A stretch of 64,000 bases of DNA from Cyclina sinensis (lineage: Eukaryota > Mollusca > Bivalvia > Venerida > Veneridae). Position 1 is the first letter of the stretch. Every line of letters begins with the position of its first letter. The DNA is taken from NCBI GenBank assembly GCA_012932295.1, contig JAAONU010000014.1, positions 37,293,977 to 37,357,976 of the forward strand. The letters are read 5' to 3'. Under the pieces are notes generated by a model, which was not told where the DNA came from, made no database searches, and saw only the letters and a program-made list of their open reading frames with translations. This document shows, piece after piece, positions 21,540-35,300 of this stretch. The position numbers were made by a program, and so were the translations under genes.

Positions 21540-24500
21540 TCTATTGACCATTCTGCAGGCATCTGTAGAAATAGACACAATTAGGCAAAAAGCTGATTTA
21601 GTAAGCTTAAATAAGGTCTTCAAACGACGTGTAAAGAGATTGCTTTTTGTGACATACAATTATCTCTTCGTTTATGATCTGTTTCTGAGAATGAAATGTT
21701 TTTTTTGTTGTTTTTTAACAACTATGTTGGACCAAAAAAAAGAGAATTAAAACCATTTTATTGTAATTTTCAAATCTAATTTAAGAAAGTTAAGGGTTAA
21801 AAAAAATGCAGTCAATTTATATTTGTCTAACTTTGTTTTCTGAGCCTGTGTACCTGTTATGAAAACATAATCCTCAAAATTTAAAACTTTTCCTAATTTA
21901 AAAAGAGATAATTTTAAGATGATAATGGACACAGTTTTCTCTGACCTGAAACCAAATACTAGGAATGCTTAGACTCTGCATGGTAGTAGGAACAGGATTT
22001 TGCCAATTGTAGCTCACTTCTGCAAGCAAAACTAATCAAAGTGGGTTTTTTTCGTGTTTTTTTTTTTGTTCGGAAAGAGAAAATATGGTGAATGGTTGGA
22101 AGGAAGTGCCATCTCTTGCCGTTGTAGAAAATTGATTTTTGCAAGTAAATTAAAAATGCACCCTAGTGTATGTTGAAAGAAATTTAGTTTCAAAGTTTCA
22201 TATATTTTGAAAGATGAGACATGTGTATGTTATAGTTTTGGGTGGGTCATATATAGGCACAAATTTTGTGGTTCGACCGTTTTGATTATATCATTTACCA
22301 AGAACTTCAAATTTAAATGGTTAGTTTTATTGTTGACTTTGTCTTCACATTCAATCCTTGATATGTATCATTCTAATGTTAAACATTTTAAAAATGACAG
22401 TTACAAAACTCCTGCTTCTACTGCTTATGATGATGATGGATGATGATGATGATGCAGTTGACAATGATCAAATTATTATCATGTTAATGATTGGTGATGA
22501 TCATAATCAGGTATTTCAGTGGCAGACACAAACTGTTGATCATTATAGTTGTGTTCATTAGGTGCATATCAAACAACAACAAAATCATGTTTATTCAAGT
22601 TATTCGCATCAGTGTCATTAGCATTTTCCAAATCATTTAGTGATTTAATGAACGGTTATTAAAGCCATGACAGGAGTTATTTTACAGGTTAAATTACTTG
22701 ACTGACATATTTGCATGCAATAGCACAGGAGTGTTGAAGGACCAAATGCACAAAATGGTGCATGTTTTACAGTAATAATAACTTTTTTTGAGTTATTTTG
22801 ATTGATATTATTGTTACTGGCTTTAACAGAAATGTTTTTGAAAGTCTGTAAGAATTACTTTGGCTTCCGTATCTTGCTTATATTAGTACAGAGTTACAGA
22901 GTGTTAGTTTAGGATAAAAGATTGTGTTCGCTCAATCTATAATTCATTAGACTGACACGCTTCATGAAATTTTAATTAATTTGAAACATTTTGAGCACTG
23001 TTTGTTTCCACCAAAATGATTTAGAGGGTTTTCAATAAAAGAAGTTATAATTTAAATTAAGTTTATTTGATTAGCTTAGCCAATAGGCTTTGTATCGGAC
23101 AGTGCTTAGGACAAGAATTGCAAATTGTTCAGCGTCAATTAGGCAGTGCAGAGGCAACAAATTCTGCTTTACAATTTGATAATTGATTATTGTTCAAGGA
23201 ACTGAATGAGTCCTATTATGGGTATAAATCCACATATTGATTCTTTTTATTCTCACTTTGTCGCTTCTCAAGCTTGGACGCTTTCACGAGCATCTTTTGC
23301 GAAAGCCACAGGTTTGCTATTTAGTGTAAATAAATCGTTTGAGATATATTGGACTTTGAGAGTGAAACAGTCTCAGTTATTTAAGTCGCTCTGCAGCAGT
23401 CGGCTACGATTTTCATTTGACTTTCATTTCCATGGGTATTGAAGTTTGAATGAGAATCTGGTATATAATCAGGAGACTGCGGCCAGATTACTCTGTATTA
23501 CAACTTACTTAATAAGTTTTGGTTGAACAAGTCGAAATGGATGTGGTAATGTGTGGAAATAGAGGAAACGTATAGTTTAATAGATTTGTGTTACTTAATG
23601 AAAAATCTTCATGATAGGGACAGTTGTGTTAATTGTGCTTTTGTAAAATGATATGCTGGACTTGCAATAGTAGATACTTATTTTAACCACCTAGAAACAA
23701 ATTACAGTAACTTAAAGCATGATGAGAAATTAAATGAAAACTGAAAATTGTCCGAGTGTATGTAGTGCAAAAATATAAAATGGCAGACAGGATAACCTTC
23801 CATTTGGAGTATAACTATAGCATAAAATGAGGATTTAAAAAAAAAGTAAGTAAATTTTTAAAAGAATTTGATACATGGATGTATGGTTTGAAATTCTGAT
23901 AAATTCAGTTTTTTGACTTAATAGACAAGTTCTTGTCAGAGAGATCATTTTAAAAGATTACTGGAATTTTTGTGTTTAAGAAATTAGTGGGTAAAATTAG
24001 TTTTTTTTAACAATTTTTGATGTTACATAAGGTGTAAAGAAAGTGTTTTGGTGGAATTAACTGGATTTTCCCCTTATGAAAATGCTTACCATGGCTAAAA
24101 AAATCCTTTTCACAGTTCACTTGTCTAAGGGAGTCTTTTAGGTAATCCCACATAATGCTTGTCATGTATGTTTTCACTTAACAGTTGGAAGATGCTTAAA
24201 AATTGACAGTGGCAAAATTGTCACTGGCATGAGATTGTGATGTCTAGCCTTTTTTTAAGATTTATTTTTTCAAGGTTGAACTAAAAGGTTTTGTTTACTA
24301 TTATTAAACAACAGGATAGCAGGTTTTGGTTAGGTTACTTCCCAAATTGTTTAATATCTCACCTGTGGATGAGACTTTTATTTAATTACATATTTTTGGA
24401 AAGGTATTGGGTTTGAATTTGCATAAGTGATATTTACTAAAGGTATTAACCAGAGTTGGCGTGCTTGAGAACATTTTAATAAAAGTTTGCCAGCTGTACT

Positions 24501-27500
24501 GTGAAAGGATGCTAAATTGACCAGAAGGATCTGTGGTCATCCATTTTACAGATATTCATGTAAATTTAAATTTTGAATGAATCATTTGACCCATGTTACA
24601 GTTTGGGTGGTACAGAATGAAGGTGTTTTAGGTGTTACAGTGTGAGGACTAAAAGAATTTGTAAGTTGAGTTTAATTTAAACCATTCATTTATCGTTTTC
24701 TACTGATACCTAGAAATAACAAGTGTTGATGAAAAAATCAACAGGAAGGTTAAGGTTTTGGCTGCATTTTGGTGTATAAAAGACTGAGTATAAGTTAATG
24801 AGTTCTTACCTTTAACAAGTCCAGCATTCAGTCAGAGGATTGTAACAAAAGGTTTTGGTGCCGAGTTAATGTTGTGCTGTGAAATTAATATTTTGTTGTT
24901 CTCTTCCAATACCAGAAATTTTCATGAAATTTATTCTTCTTCAGCAATACTTTAACTCTCCAGAGTTTAGCCAATTTAGTCTATGCCTGATTTTGTTGTT
25001 GTTGTGAATTTTGTTTTGAGGGTTACAAGGTTGAGGGCCACCAGTAAAGTGTGACCAACCTTTTCTATTGTCAAAAACTAATTCAGTCCATTCCCTGTAT
25101 TGGGTACCGAGCTGCTACACCACTCAAACTATTTTGTAAGTAATCTTTATAGTATGTGTTTTTTTTACTGTGTATGATTTATATTGGGTCATAGGACTGA
25201 GTATGTAGTATACATTAGAAAAATTGCTTTAAATGTTTTGTACCATAGCTTTTTTCTTGGAGATGTACTGTGCTGATCTGGGTGGTGCCAACCTTTCTGA
25301 ACTGTCATGATTAACCAATCGGGAATGGAATAGCCACACATTCAGTTTTGGCAGGCTTTGTAACTACGTTATTACGAATGTTTAAAGGTAGTTTTCTATT
25401 TTTTATTCTCACTCCATTTCCTTATGTGGTTATGTGATGTCACAAATTTACTTTCAAAAATGAAATTCTTAATTAGGCAAGAAATTTAGAGATTTAATAA
25501 TCTTTCTGCAAGTGATAGTGCTAATAATCTGATTTCAGAAGATTAATTTTGTCTAAATAATTGATTCAGTTTAATTCAAATGCATTCTAAGATTCACATT
25601 TAGACCTACTGTTTTTCATTGGATCTGATCTTTTGTCTGTGCTCATGCCCAAACCGAAACAAAAAGAGACATCAGTCATTGAATCAATGGACAGAACTAG
25701 AACATTGCTCACATATTGATATTTATAGCAAACATAATTCACAGATCGATATTTATACAGTGTATTTCATGGTTAGATGAATGAAAAAAAAAAAAAAACT
25801 GAAAATATGAACATCAGCCATTTGGGTCCCGTGACATATTATGAAAGAAGTAACTCCACAAAATATTTATGTTGCTTGTTTTGCAAATATTTCATAGTAT
25901 CTATAAAAAATCATTCTATTGAAAACATGCTTTTAAAATTTACCAAGTATAAAGAGGTAATGCACGGTGCTGTAACTGATGTGTTCTGAAGTTATTACAT
26001 GGCTGCCTGTTCATGTTATTGTATATATACTGGTATATCATAATTATACAAAATTCTGAAACAAAGACAATTCTCATCATCCATGGTTCAAGTAAGGATA
26101 CAGCATGTAAAAGACATTCATTTCTTACATTAAAACCTTGGCTAGACATATTCTTGATTTATGTCCAACAAAGGCACCTGCAAAAATGCATCACAAAACA
26201 CATATAACTCTCCCCCTTGTACCGTTTTGTCCTTTTTATACTTAAAACAGTTTGGTAACATATTTTGCATGCAATTTTCTATTATGTTGATTTGGTTAGA
26301 GTATACCCCATCATGTTTTTGAGAACAGAGAATGTTATTCTGCTGTTGCATGCAACATGATGTTATCGCCAGTAGAATTTAAGTCTCGCAAGGATTGGAT
26401 TTGATTTACCACTTTCAATTTTAGTTTTTCAAATAATTACATTGCTCCTTATTTAATGGACAGAGTAGAAACTTTTAAGAGTTAAATGTAGGAGCTTGGA
26501 AATATCTCAGCATGATTTTTCTAAAATTTCTCAAAGTCTTCTCGGACATGTACTTCTGAGAAAAAATGGTCCGTAGGAGTAGATATTTAATAAGTCAAAA
26601 GTTGAGTATTAAATAAAACCATTTATGAATGTGTTACTCTATCTATATCTACATCACAGTCAAGACCTGATTGTTAGAATTAGCAACAGAAATAACAAGA
26701 GTTAATATGTAGAATTGCATTTTCGGTAGTATCGATGACATATCATTCTGTTCAAATCCTGTAAAATATTACTTAATATTTACCCACTGATAATTGTTTC
26801 TATTGTATACCATTATAATTTTGTTCTTTCATGATTTGTTGATTCCATCTGGACTGTATAATTTGCTTAGAATGGTGTTGCATGCTCTTGTAAGGTACAG
26901 CAAGATTTATGCGGGCTTCAACACACGTTGAGCTTTTTAGCACTGAGTGCATAACTATTCAGAAGCTTAAGGATTACAGTGTAGTTTATCATGTTACAAC
27001 AAAGAGATTTAGAAATCCTTTCTAAGACAGTGACAGAAGCAATACACATGAGATTTTCATGTTTCTCAGCCAGCCGAATATTTCCTCCTTAAGTCTCTTG
27101 TCTCTCTTTAAATATGAAACAGAAATTAGACGTATTTGAAGAGTCAGTTCAGAATCCATTCCAGACATTTTCTCTCTCTCCATTAAATGTCTCAGACACT
27201 GCAGGTTGAATTAGAAGATTTTTATTAGTTTTTTGCTAATTATTTTATCTTTGCAATATAAAGCCACCTGGCAAAAAATGACAAATTATGGAAATAGTCT
27301 CAGATGTTTTTTTCTCCTCTAAAATGACATTTTTGTGTGGAATACTGTATGTGTTTGGGGGGAAAAAGATTTTTGAGTTGTCTGAGTAACTAATGGAAAT
27401 GAAATAAATAATGCAGAGAATAATTATTGTTTGTTTTGGTATAAGAGTTGGATATATTTTACTGAGTGAATACCTAAGAACTAACATTAATTTAGTGGCA

Positions 27501-30266
27501 AAGCCATTACTGAGTGTAGGACAAATGCACAAATGATGTAAAATACACTTAAACTTCCAGTGAAATTGACAATCATTCTGTACCATTCATTCCTGCATAT
27601 AATGTATGACTTAATAATTTCCATATCATCACACTTACGTCTTGACCTGTGCACAATGAATATATATGCCATTTGAAAAGAAAGGTTTAATCAGGTTCAA
27701 GCAAAGCACTCTAAGTGATATTCCATTCATTTTGCTGCAAACTGTAGGTTTTATGATATAATCCACTGTATCAGAGTAAACTACTGACAAGTTAAACAGA
27801 AATCGAAATCATTTCTTTAGATTTTCCCAATTAGTACTGACCATTTGAAAAGTTTTGCATATGACAGACTTGTTTTAAAGGTCACCTTCAAGTAAGGACA
27901 CCCTGTAGCTATTAAAGAGCCAAAAGGGGCAGTACACTTAAATTACAGAAGAATGCCAAATGGACTTAAGACCTTTTTTTAGGTAGCATTCGTTAGTTAC
28001 CTCCATTTAGACTGTAATTCTGTTCTAATGTTTCCACCTCTTTCATCTATCCGTAGACTTTGCTTTTTATGAAGTTTTCAAGAATAAGTTTGTTTCTGCT
28101 TGCTAGAAGATTCTTGAAGATCTTTTAAAGATCATTGCTGACTTGGAAATTCCCTCAAACTCTGTCTCCTTACATGGGTTAGTGAGTTTTAGGTACAAAC
28201 TCATAAATATTCATAAAGTATCAATGATTGATGATTCTTGAGTTTGATATCAGGAAATCATAATGTCAACTTTCTGTGAAAGGCTGGGTATAAACAAAGT
28301 TTGGTTTTATATGCTGCCATGAATTTTGTTCCGTGTTGCACAGAACCTGTATTTTAAGAATATTGTTTAACTTATGTTTTTTTTGTTAATTATGGCCTGA
28401 CATTTCTTAAACAAAAGATTTAAATCTACTTTTGCACTATAAGAATCTTACTTTCAAAAAGATGTCGAACTCAGTTTGTTTATATTCATTCAGCATTATT
28501 GCCTTTTTGAATCACTGAAATTCTTTACTGTATGTGTATCATTTGACCAAATATACTCATATAACTCATGTTATTAGATGTATTTATTTTCCAGTTTCTT
28601 TTGTATTTTTTGTCTAAATATTTTCTTCGGGTTTTACACATATTTTGAGGAAACAATCAGGACAAAAAGAAAAGGAATTTCCAAAATTTTTATTTGAATA
28701 CTACATACAAACCATAGTTATAAAACAAAACTTACACTTTGCCAAGCCTTTCTCCATCATTGTTGTATTGATTGAGCTGTATCATGGAACTAAATGATTC
28801 TTCCTGTAGTTGTAAACATGTCAGCAATTTATATGTAAGAAATAAACACAGAATCTTTGATTTATATGATGACCTCAAGGTTGATACAATGAAAGATTAG
28901 ATTGATGAAGCAAAGTAAAAATGTTAAGGATCAATGGTGAAAACTTGCTGTGGTGCTGGAGAAAAGTTAATTAACATTAAGAAGTATAAAAGCTATGATA
29001 TTGACATTTGTATATAATATATCAGTGATTACTTTCATCTTTCAGAAATATTGTTAGTATATGTGACTGTGCAGTGGTTGTGAATTGAGAAGTTACTGGG
29101 AAAGACTCTATGCCAGCATAGAAAGCATATTTTTGGGAAATGCAGAGACATTTGACTTTTTTACAGTATTATATATACAGAGACTAGAAAAGTCTTCTCA
29201 GCTTTAAAAGCCCAAGACAAACAAGCTATGGTTTATTTTGAGTACTTGAAGCAACCTAATTTATCACTGAAACAGTAGACTAGTCAAATCAACAGTTGAA
29301 AAATGTCTGGAACAGGTTAACTAGGTCAGTATTGAGGTAATCAGACTGAAAACCTACATGTCCATTGAAACCAGCACCCCATCTTTCCAAAGGTAATCAC
29401 TCTGAAAACCTAATAGTATAGTAGTGTCCAGAACAGACGCCTATACATGGGCAAAAATAGAGATGTGGAAAATTTCATCACCAGCTAAAGACTGGTAACA
29501 TTATAATGATTCAACAGATAATTAAATTTCCTTTTCAGTTATTGGAACCATATTTTCAACATTTTTAATATTGCCATGCTATTCTGACAAGAACGTTAAG
29601 ATTGGTTTGTCATTTTAGTTTTTAAAATACTCATAATTATAAAATGCATGTAATTTGGTCATGATGACACAGTTCCCTTGAATGATAAGGACTGTCTCTT
29701 TTCATTTTATTGTAAAGCATTATTTTACTCATAACTACCAGTGTGGGACTTATGCATTGTGTAAATAAAATCTTGTGAAATTTCTGTAGGAAATGCCAGT
29801 GATATCAAATGAAATTGTTTCAAGTTTCAGAAGGTCCTAATTAATCCTATAATTATAGAGTATAATGTTCTAAGCTATTACTTTAGTTTAGACTCATTAT
29901 TTTACATCAATTGCGATACAACTTCTTACAACTTAGATTCATCATGCTGGATGACTGCTTCCTGGGTTCCATACCAGTATTCGCTATTACTGTCCCCTTT
30001 AAATGGAGTCTTGATAACTAGATTTAAAATTCTGAACTAAACTTAAGACTGATGTTTATTGACTCTTTCAGTGTACTAAACTGAAATGGGCAAACTGATA
30101 CAGTTTACTAGTAACTTAAAGATAGTTGTCACAATGTAATGATTTCAGTTTATGCCAATCTGATTCATGTGGACATATTGATTGGTCATATCTTGAGCAA
30201 ACTAGGCTGCGATCTTCAAGAGATTCCTGTGTACGTTAATCGGAATTAGTGTTTATTTTGTGGTAG
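21540..30266. other. Long gene-free AT-rich stretch
   Basis: Contains a GAT microsatellite at about 22428-22456 and no other notable array. The part at 23200-23440 has more CpG (gtcgct, gacgct, cacgag, tgcgaaa, gtcgctc, gtcggctacg) with an open 78-codon plus frame and could be a conserved element. A fragment resembling the body of SINE copy A (gactgcttcctgggttccat) lies near 29953. The phrase 'ggtaatcaNNctgaaaacct' occurs twice, 57 bp apart, near 29336 and 29393. Confidence 0.4.
22428..22456. repeat. (GAT)n microsatellite
   Basis: TGATGATGATGGATGATGATGATGATG with one interruption. It creates a run of aspartates or methionines in shadow frames. Confidence 0.9.
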
Positions 30267-30512
30267 GTCTGCAGGGAGATTGTACTGGAATATATTCTGG
30301 ATTTGTCAGATTGTGGTCATTATTCCATAAACGACAGAGAAAGTTGGGAATTTCCATCACTGTCAATAGCGGAGAATATAAATAACTGTCAACAGAAACG
30401 GACATTCATTTTACCCCTGACACTCCAAGAATATCTCAAAATCCAGTTAAGCTTCTATAATCAATCACTGCTTGCAGTCATCTGTTTCAACAAAGGCTTC
30501 AAGGTCGTCTGA
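30267..30512 (+). CDS. Candidate terminal exon, unidentified (about 81 codons)
   Basis: The acceptor-like 'gtttattttgtggtag' is followed by an open frame from GTC at 30267 to TGA at 30510. It begins VCREIVLEYILDLSDCGHYS and ends FNKGFKVV. About 44 percent of third positions are G or C, a little above background. The peptide has a mixed, protein-like composition with no known motif and no membrane segment. There is no in-frame start codon near its beginning, so it would need an upstream exon ending at a codon boundary. Frames of this length occur by chance in this window, so the call is weak. Confidence 0.22.
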   Translation, partial: VCREIVLEYILDLSDCGHYSINDRESWEFPSLSIAENINNCQQKRTFILPLTLQEYLKIQLSFYNQSLLAVICFNKGFKVV

Positions 30513-32217
30513 GCCTGTGTATTTGTTCACAGAACTTCATCATGATTATCCCTTAAATGTCCAACTGTAAGGGCTCAAAAATCTTTTCGCTAACATGTAC
30601 ATATATCACCAGCAGAACTCTCTGAGGCTTTTGACATCTGCTTTTCATGTCTTACAGGTATTTTACCACTATAATCACTTGTGTCTGATTATTGACTTAA
30701 GATTGATACATAGATTGCTACAAGCACAACAGTATTCATTATTTTCTTTACAGACATTGGAAAACCCATTTTTTAAATTGTTGATTATCTGCATTAAATG
30801 TGTAAGTGTATTCTCTACCTACATTATATTGTGTCTATAATTCAAAAAGATTGCTAGTGAGATGTCAAGACTTGATCATTAATTGCCAGCCATGTCAAAA
30901 CATTGATTGCCAGACACATGTCTTTGAAAATTGCTCTTGAATGTTGCCTGACTGAGGACAAGTATAATAATTGATGCTGTTAGAATTCGCCAATAAATCA
31001 TTGTCATATCACTTCCTGTTGGGTCATTGTATTGCTTGGTCAGTCGATGGATGGGTCATTCAAGGACAGCTTAGACTAAGGATGACCCTGAGTAAACCCT
31101 GATGAAAAGAAAGATAAGTATAAATTATGAGATTATCAGATTTATTGGTCAATCTGTCTGAGTGAAACAGTAGTTGTCTTTGAGAGGAGATGGGGTCATT
31201 AGATGGTACAGCAGATATTGTTGGTAATTGGTATTTGCTTTGTTAATTAATGGTACATCCACTACTAACTGCCACATTGAAGTTCTGCTTTGCATAACCC
31301 ATTAGTGTTGCCACAAGTCACATTTGACAGAAGTTTGTTTTCATTTGTATGCATTTTGTTTTAAGGACACATTTTTTTCAAGTGACAGTTTGCCACTAGC
31401 ACATGTTGCCTGGAAGCAAAGACTTAATGTGAAACAGCTCATTGAAAGGCAGCTTAAAACAATCCTCCCAGATAGTTAAATGTTTCTGATAGTCCAGGCA
31501 ATATTGACAAAATTTCCCCCAATTAACAAAATGTCTGTATTTTTGTTTGCCACTGTTTGCATTTATACCAGCTGCATTTGCTTTTTCAGCGGAAACAGCT
31601 TTTATTTGTCAAACAGCTGTTGCTTTCATCTAAAGAAATATTCATGTTGACAAATATTTACAATGTATTTTCTTAAAATTAATTAGAAGCAATTGGGGAC
31701 GGAACATAGTATATTTCAAATATATAATTTGTGGGGATTATGTAGAATCCAGCTTTCATGGCTATTGCACCAGCTTGCAACATTGATTTCCACTTGTTTA
31801 TAAACTTTATGCATTTGGAAGAGAAAGGTTTCATTTTAGAGAAAAATATTCTTTGTTCACTTTGTTTACATTAAAACACAGCTTAAAGATGCGTGCAGCT
31901 ATAATTTCTTACACCTTGAAAGATGTTACATGATTTGCATACTTCTCTTGTTCATAATTTTGATGATATGAATATTTCAAGGCATGGAAACTCTTTGTTT
32001 TCCAGGTCATGTTGTACCTTACTTCAGATTCACCATCTCTCTTGATCACTTTATGATATGTGTAATAATCTGGTTCTCCTTACTTTGTCTGTATTGTAGT
32101 TTTAAGCCATAATCAGATTGTATCTTGCATAGCCCAAAATGTTTTATGTTGAGCATTATTTCTGACATGACAATAAACAGCACCATTGTGTCAAATATTT
32201 ATTAGGAAGATCTATTT
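30513..32217. other. Gene-free AT-rich sequence
   Basis: I recognise no repeat or exon signals beyond isolated splice-like motifs. Confidence 0.5.
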
Positions 32218-32382
32218 CTAAAACAGTATACCATCAGTGGTACAATACATGTTGTCCCTTGTGATTTAAACCTGGTGCTAAAACAGTATACCATCAGTGG
32301 TACAATACATGTTGTCCTTAGTGTCTTAAACCTGGTGCTAAAGCACAATACAAGGTGTCCCTTGTGACTTAAACCTGGTGCT
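32218..32382. repeat. 60-bp tandem repeat, two full copies and one shortened
   Basis: Full units lie at 32221-32280 and 32281-32340, with only four differences. Both contain 'aaacagtataccatcagtgg' and end 'taaacctggtgcta'. A third copy at 32341-32382 lacks about 18 internal bases (the 'taccatcagtgg' part) but keeps 'aaggtgtcccttgtgact' and 'taaacctggtgct'. The antisense frame at 32202-32393 shows the repeat as a duplicated peptide, but nothing suggests it is translated. Confidence 0.9.
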
Positions 32383-35300
32383 GTACTGTTCATCTACCAT
32401 AAACTTGTTGTTCTAATGCAGCAGAAAATATACCAGGGAATTTGCGTTATATCACATCAAATTGCATACCAAATGAAAGTCTCTCAGCATGTATATTAAT
32501 TTACATTAGAACTAGATTTTTTTTTAGCTGGTGTTTTTTTGTCTGAGAAGTGAGGCAATTAATTTTGTTTAAACATGACAAATGTTGTTCGCAGTATTGA
32601 TTTCTTTTATACATGACGAGATTTGATATTTGAGTACCGAATTGGGAGAATTGGGATTTTTTTTCGTGGTATCTAATCGTCATCTGTTGCGGCCATTGGG
32701 GACCGTTCTGTTTCAGCAACAGTGATAAACTGAGATTTTGTTCCATATTTAAAGCACAGAAAAGTGAAGCCATTCTAAAAGTGTTTCTAAGAGGATATTA
32801 TTTGATCTGCCTGCCTTGTGTCAAATTGTCAAATGCATTAATGGCAAATGTGATTGAGTAAGACATAAGAAAACATAGTAATTTAGAGTTTTCAGATATC
32901 TTCAAGATAGCCATTTAATTACTATGTTTTGTCTTTGTTATTTACCAAATGTTTGTTGTTTTGTGTTTTTTTTGTTATTTGGAAAAAAGTGAAAAATGCA
33001 GTTAGTAATTCATTAAGCAGTTGTATCTTACATTTCAATTTAACTTTAGAACTGTAATTTGTCAGTAGCTGTCTTGTTTCGTACCAGTCTGTTACCTTGG
33101 TGTGTACACAGAAATATGTCAGCTTTGAACATTGAAAGGCCTCAGTTACACACAAAAAAAAATGGAAAAAAGGGCATGATAAGGGTTCAAGTTCTTGGCC
33201 TCCATAATTCCCCTTTATGTCTTAAACGCATATATGATAAGCCTGAAAATCTGTGTTACTACCGGTATGTAATCAGAATTTGTATTGAACAGATGAACAG
33301 ACAAAATAAAGATTGCATGTTCATTCTAGGAATAAATATTTTGAGTGATATGCAACACTGAGTACACTAGCAGGTGACAACAACAACAGAATAAATACAG
33401 TAGTGTAATAAAGATGGTATCATGAGCTTTAGTGGTATCATCTTACAGTTTGCAGCCAGTAATCGATTTTTGTCTTGCATCAAGTTGCAGCCGCTAATTA
33501 ATTGTGTAATTGGAGCCAGTCAGGTGATATGTGTCTTGCCCTTTTGATCTATGGTATCACAGTTGACATTTCAAAACTTAGATGCAGATTTATTTAGTAG
33601 TTGTATACTTCCATATTGCCAATATGCGCTAATATATTATATCAGAATGCAGGAAAAGGTCTATGTACTTGTAAATGTGTTTTTTAGTTCAAGCCCTTTT
33701 AGGCAATTGTAGTAAGCCGGTGACTGTCGGGTATAATACATAAATGCCCTTTGCTGTTGAATTTCCCCCACCTCTATTCTTGTTTCAATAACATTTGACC
33801 CATTTTAATCCTGTCAATTTCATGCGGACAACTTTCCATTGAACTTACTTATTTATCTTGGATACCCATTCATTCCTGTTTGAAACAATTGTATAATTTG
33901 TATTACATTGGCTACTGTGTATCTAACTGAGTATTTTCTCCTACCATTGATATAGACCAGAAGCCACAGATGCAGTGGTCTAGAATTTTCCAGTCTTGAT
34001 TAATTGGGTAGGTACTTTAATTATTGTGCAGTAAGGTTGATGGCCTTACTATGCATCACAGAAAGTGTATTGGTCTTAATCAATTTTTGAATGATTAGGC
34101 AGTATAATAGCTTTCAGTTTTATTTTCCATATTAATTGTTAGCGTTATACTGTGAAAGACTGCAGAAAAGAGACCTTTTGATGCCATGTCTTTAAGTATA
34201 CTTTTCAGGAGTTTCCTGTAGTATATAAACAAACCTGGATGACTGTTCAAATTATTTAAGCACAAAATTTTAAAACATATTAACATTTTTATTTCAAACA
34301 AAAATCTAGAACATTATAAATATCAAAACAAAACAAAAAAATAATGTTTTAAATCACATTAATATTAATTGATTTTCTTTTTATGTCCATACACATTGAA
34401 ACTAGGAGTTCCTGTTTGAGTCCCTTTCATTGAAAATGAAAAAAAAAAAAGGAATGTCTCGGGAATTACGCCATACAAGCACAGCATCTGTTGCTTGTGT
34501 CAGTTCTTTGAATATATTGCCTCATGTTTTGTAAAAAAAAAATAGTCAAATACAGTAAGACAAACTTTAATTTAAAAACCTGTCAATGATTTATTTACAA
34601 TTTTTGCATAATTTCATCACCAGCACACTGTTGTTACATGTGAAAAACATGTGTTTTTTAAACAGTCTTCATACATTTCAATGGGTCGGTCTTTAGGCAG
34701 TCGATTTCACTGATATAATCTGTTTCCGACACTCCTACTGTGAAATGATATTTTGCCAAGCTTTGATCAGCGATGCACAAACAGATGTTGACGGATCATG
34801 CAACTGCAGAAAATGCAAAACCTGTGTGTTCGATTGCTTGTTGCATTGTTTCTTTATGAAAAGAAAGAGTATGGCTGTATTGAAAATGCTTTGTAAGGAG
34901 ATTAAGAAATGGTTGGTCTGCTCTGGTGGTGAATTGTCATGATTATTGGGTGCCATATATATGCAATATGGTTCTGAAATAGTTGCTACTTAAATTCAGT
35001 TTTCAGAAGAGATACCATAACATATGAATGTTTGAATAACACTATTTTTTTTTTACTGAAGAAGTATAGACATTATCAGGTTTTCATTTTTCAGGTCATT
35101 TTTTTATGCTTGCCTAATTTTACTTAAAATGACCTTGATATTAATATGGGACGGGAACTTAAATCAGATTTTGAAGGTCAGGTTGAAGATTTTTACCATC
35201 ATCAGTCTTGTCCTCTATTTTCAGATTAAAGGGCTTTGTTTATGAGACAGAAGGTTGTTTCTGAAGAGAGATAGAATACAAACAGGTAAGACATACTGGT

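Noticed and set aside
27245..27586. Antisense 113-residue frame
   Set aside because: It has A/T-biased codons, no ordered domain pattern and no splice or promoter context.
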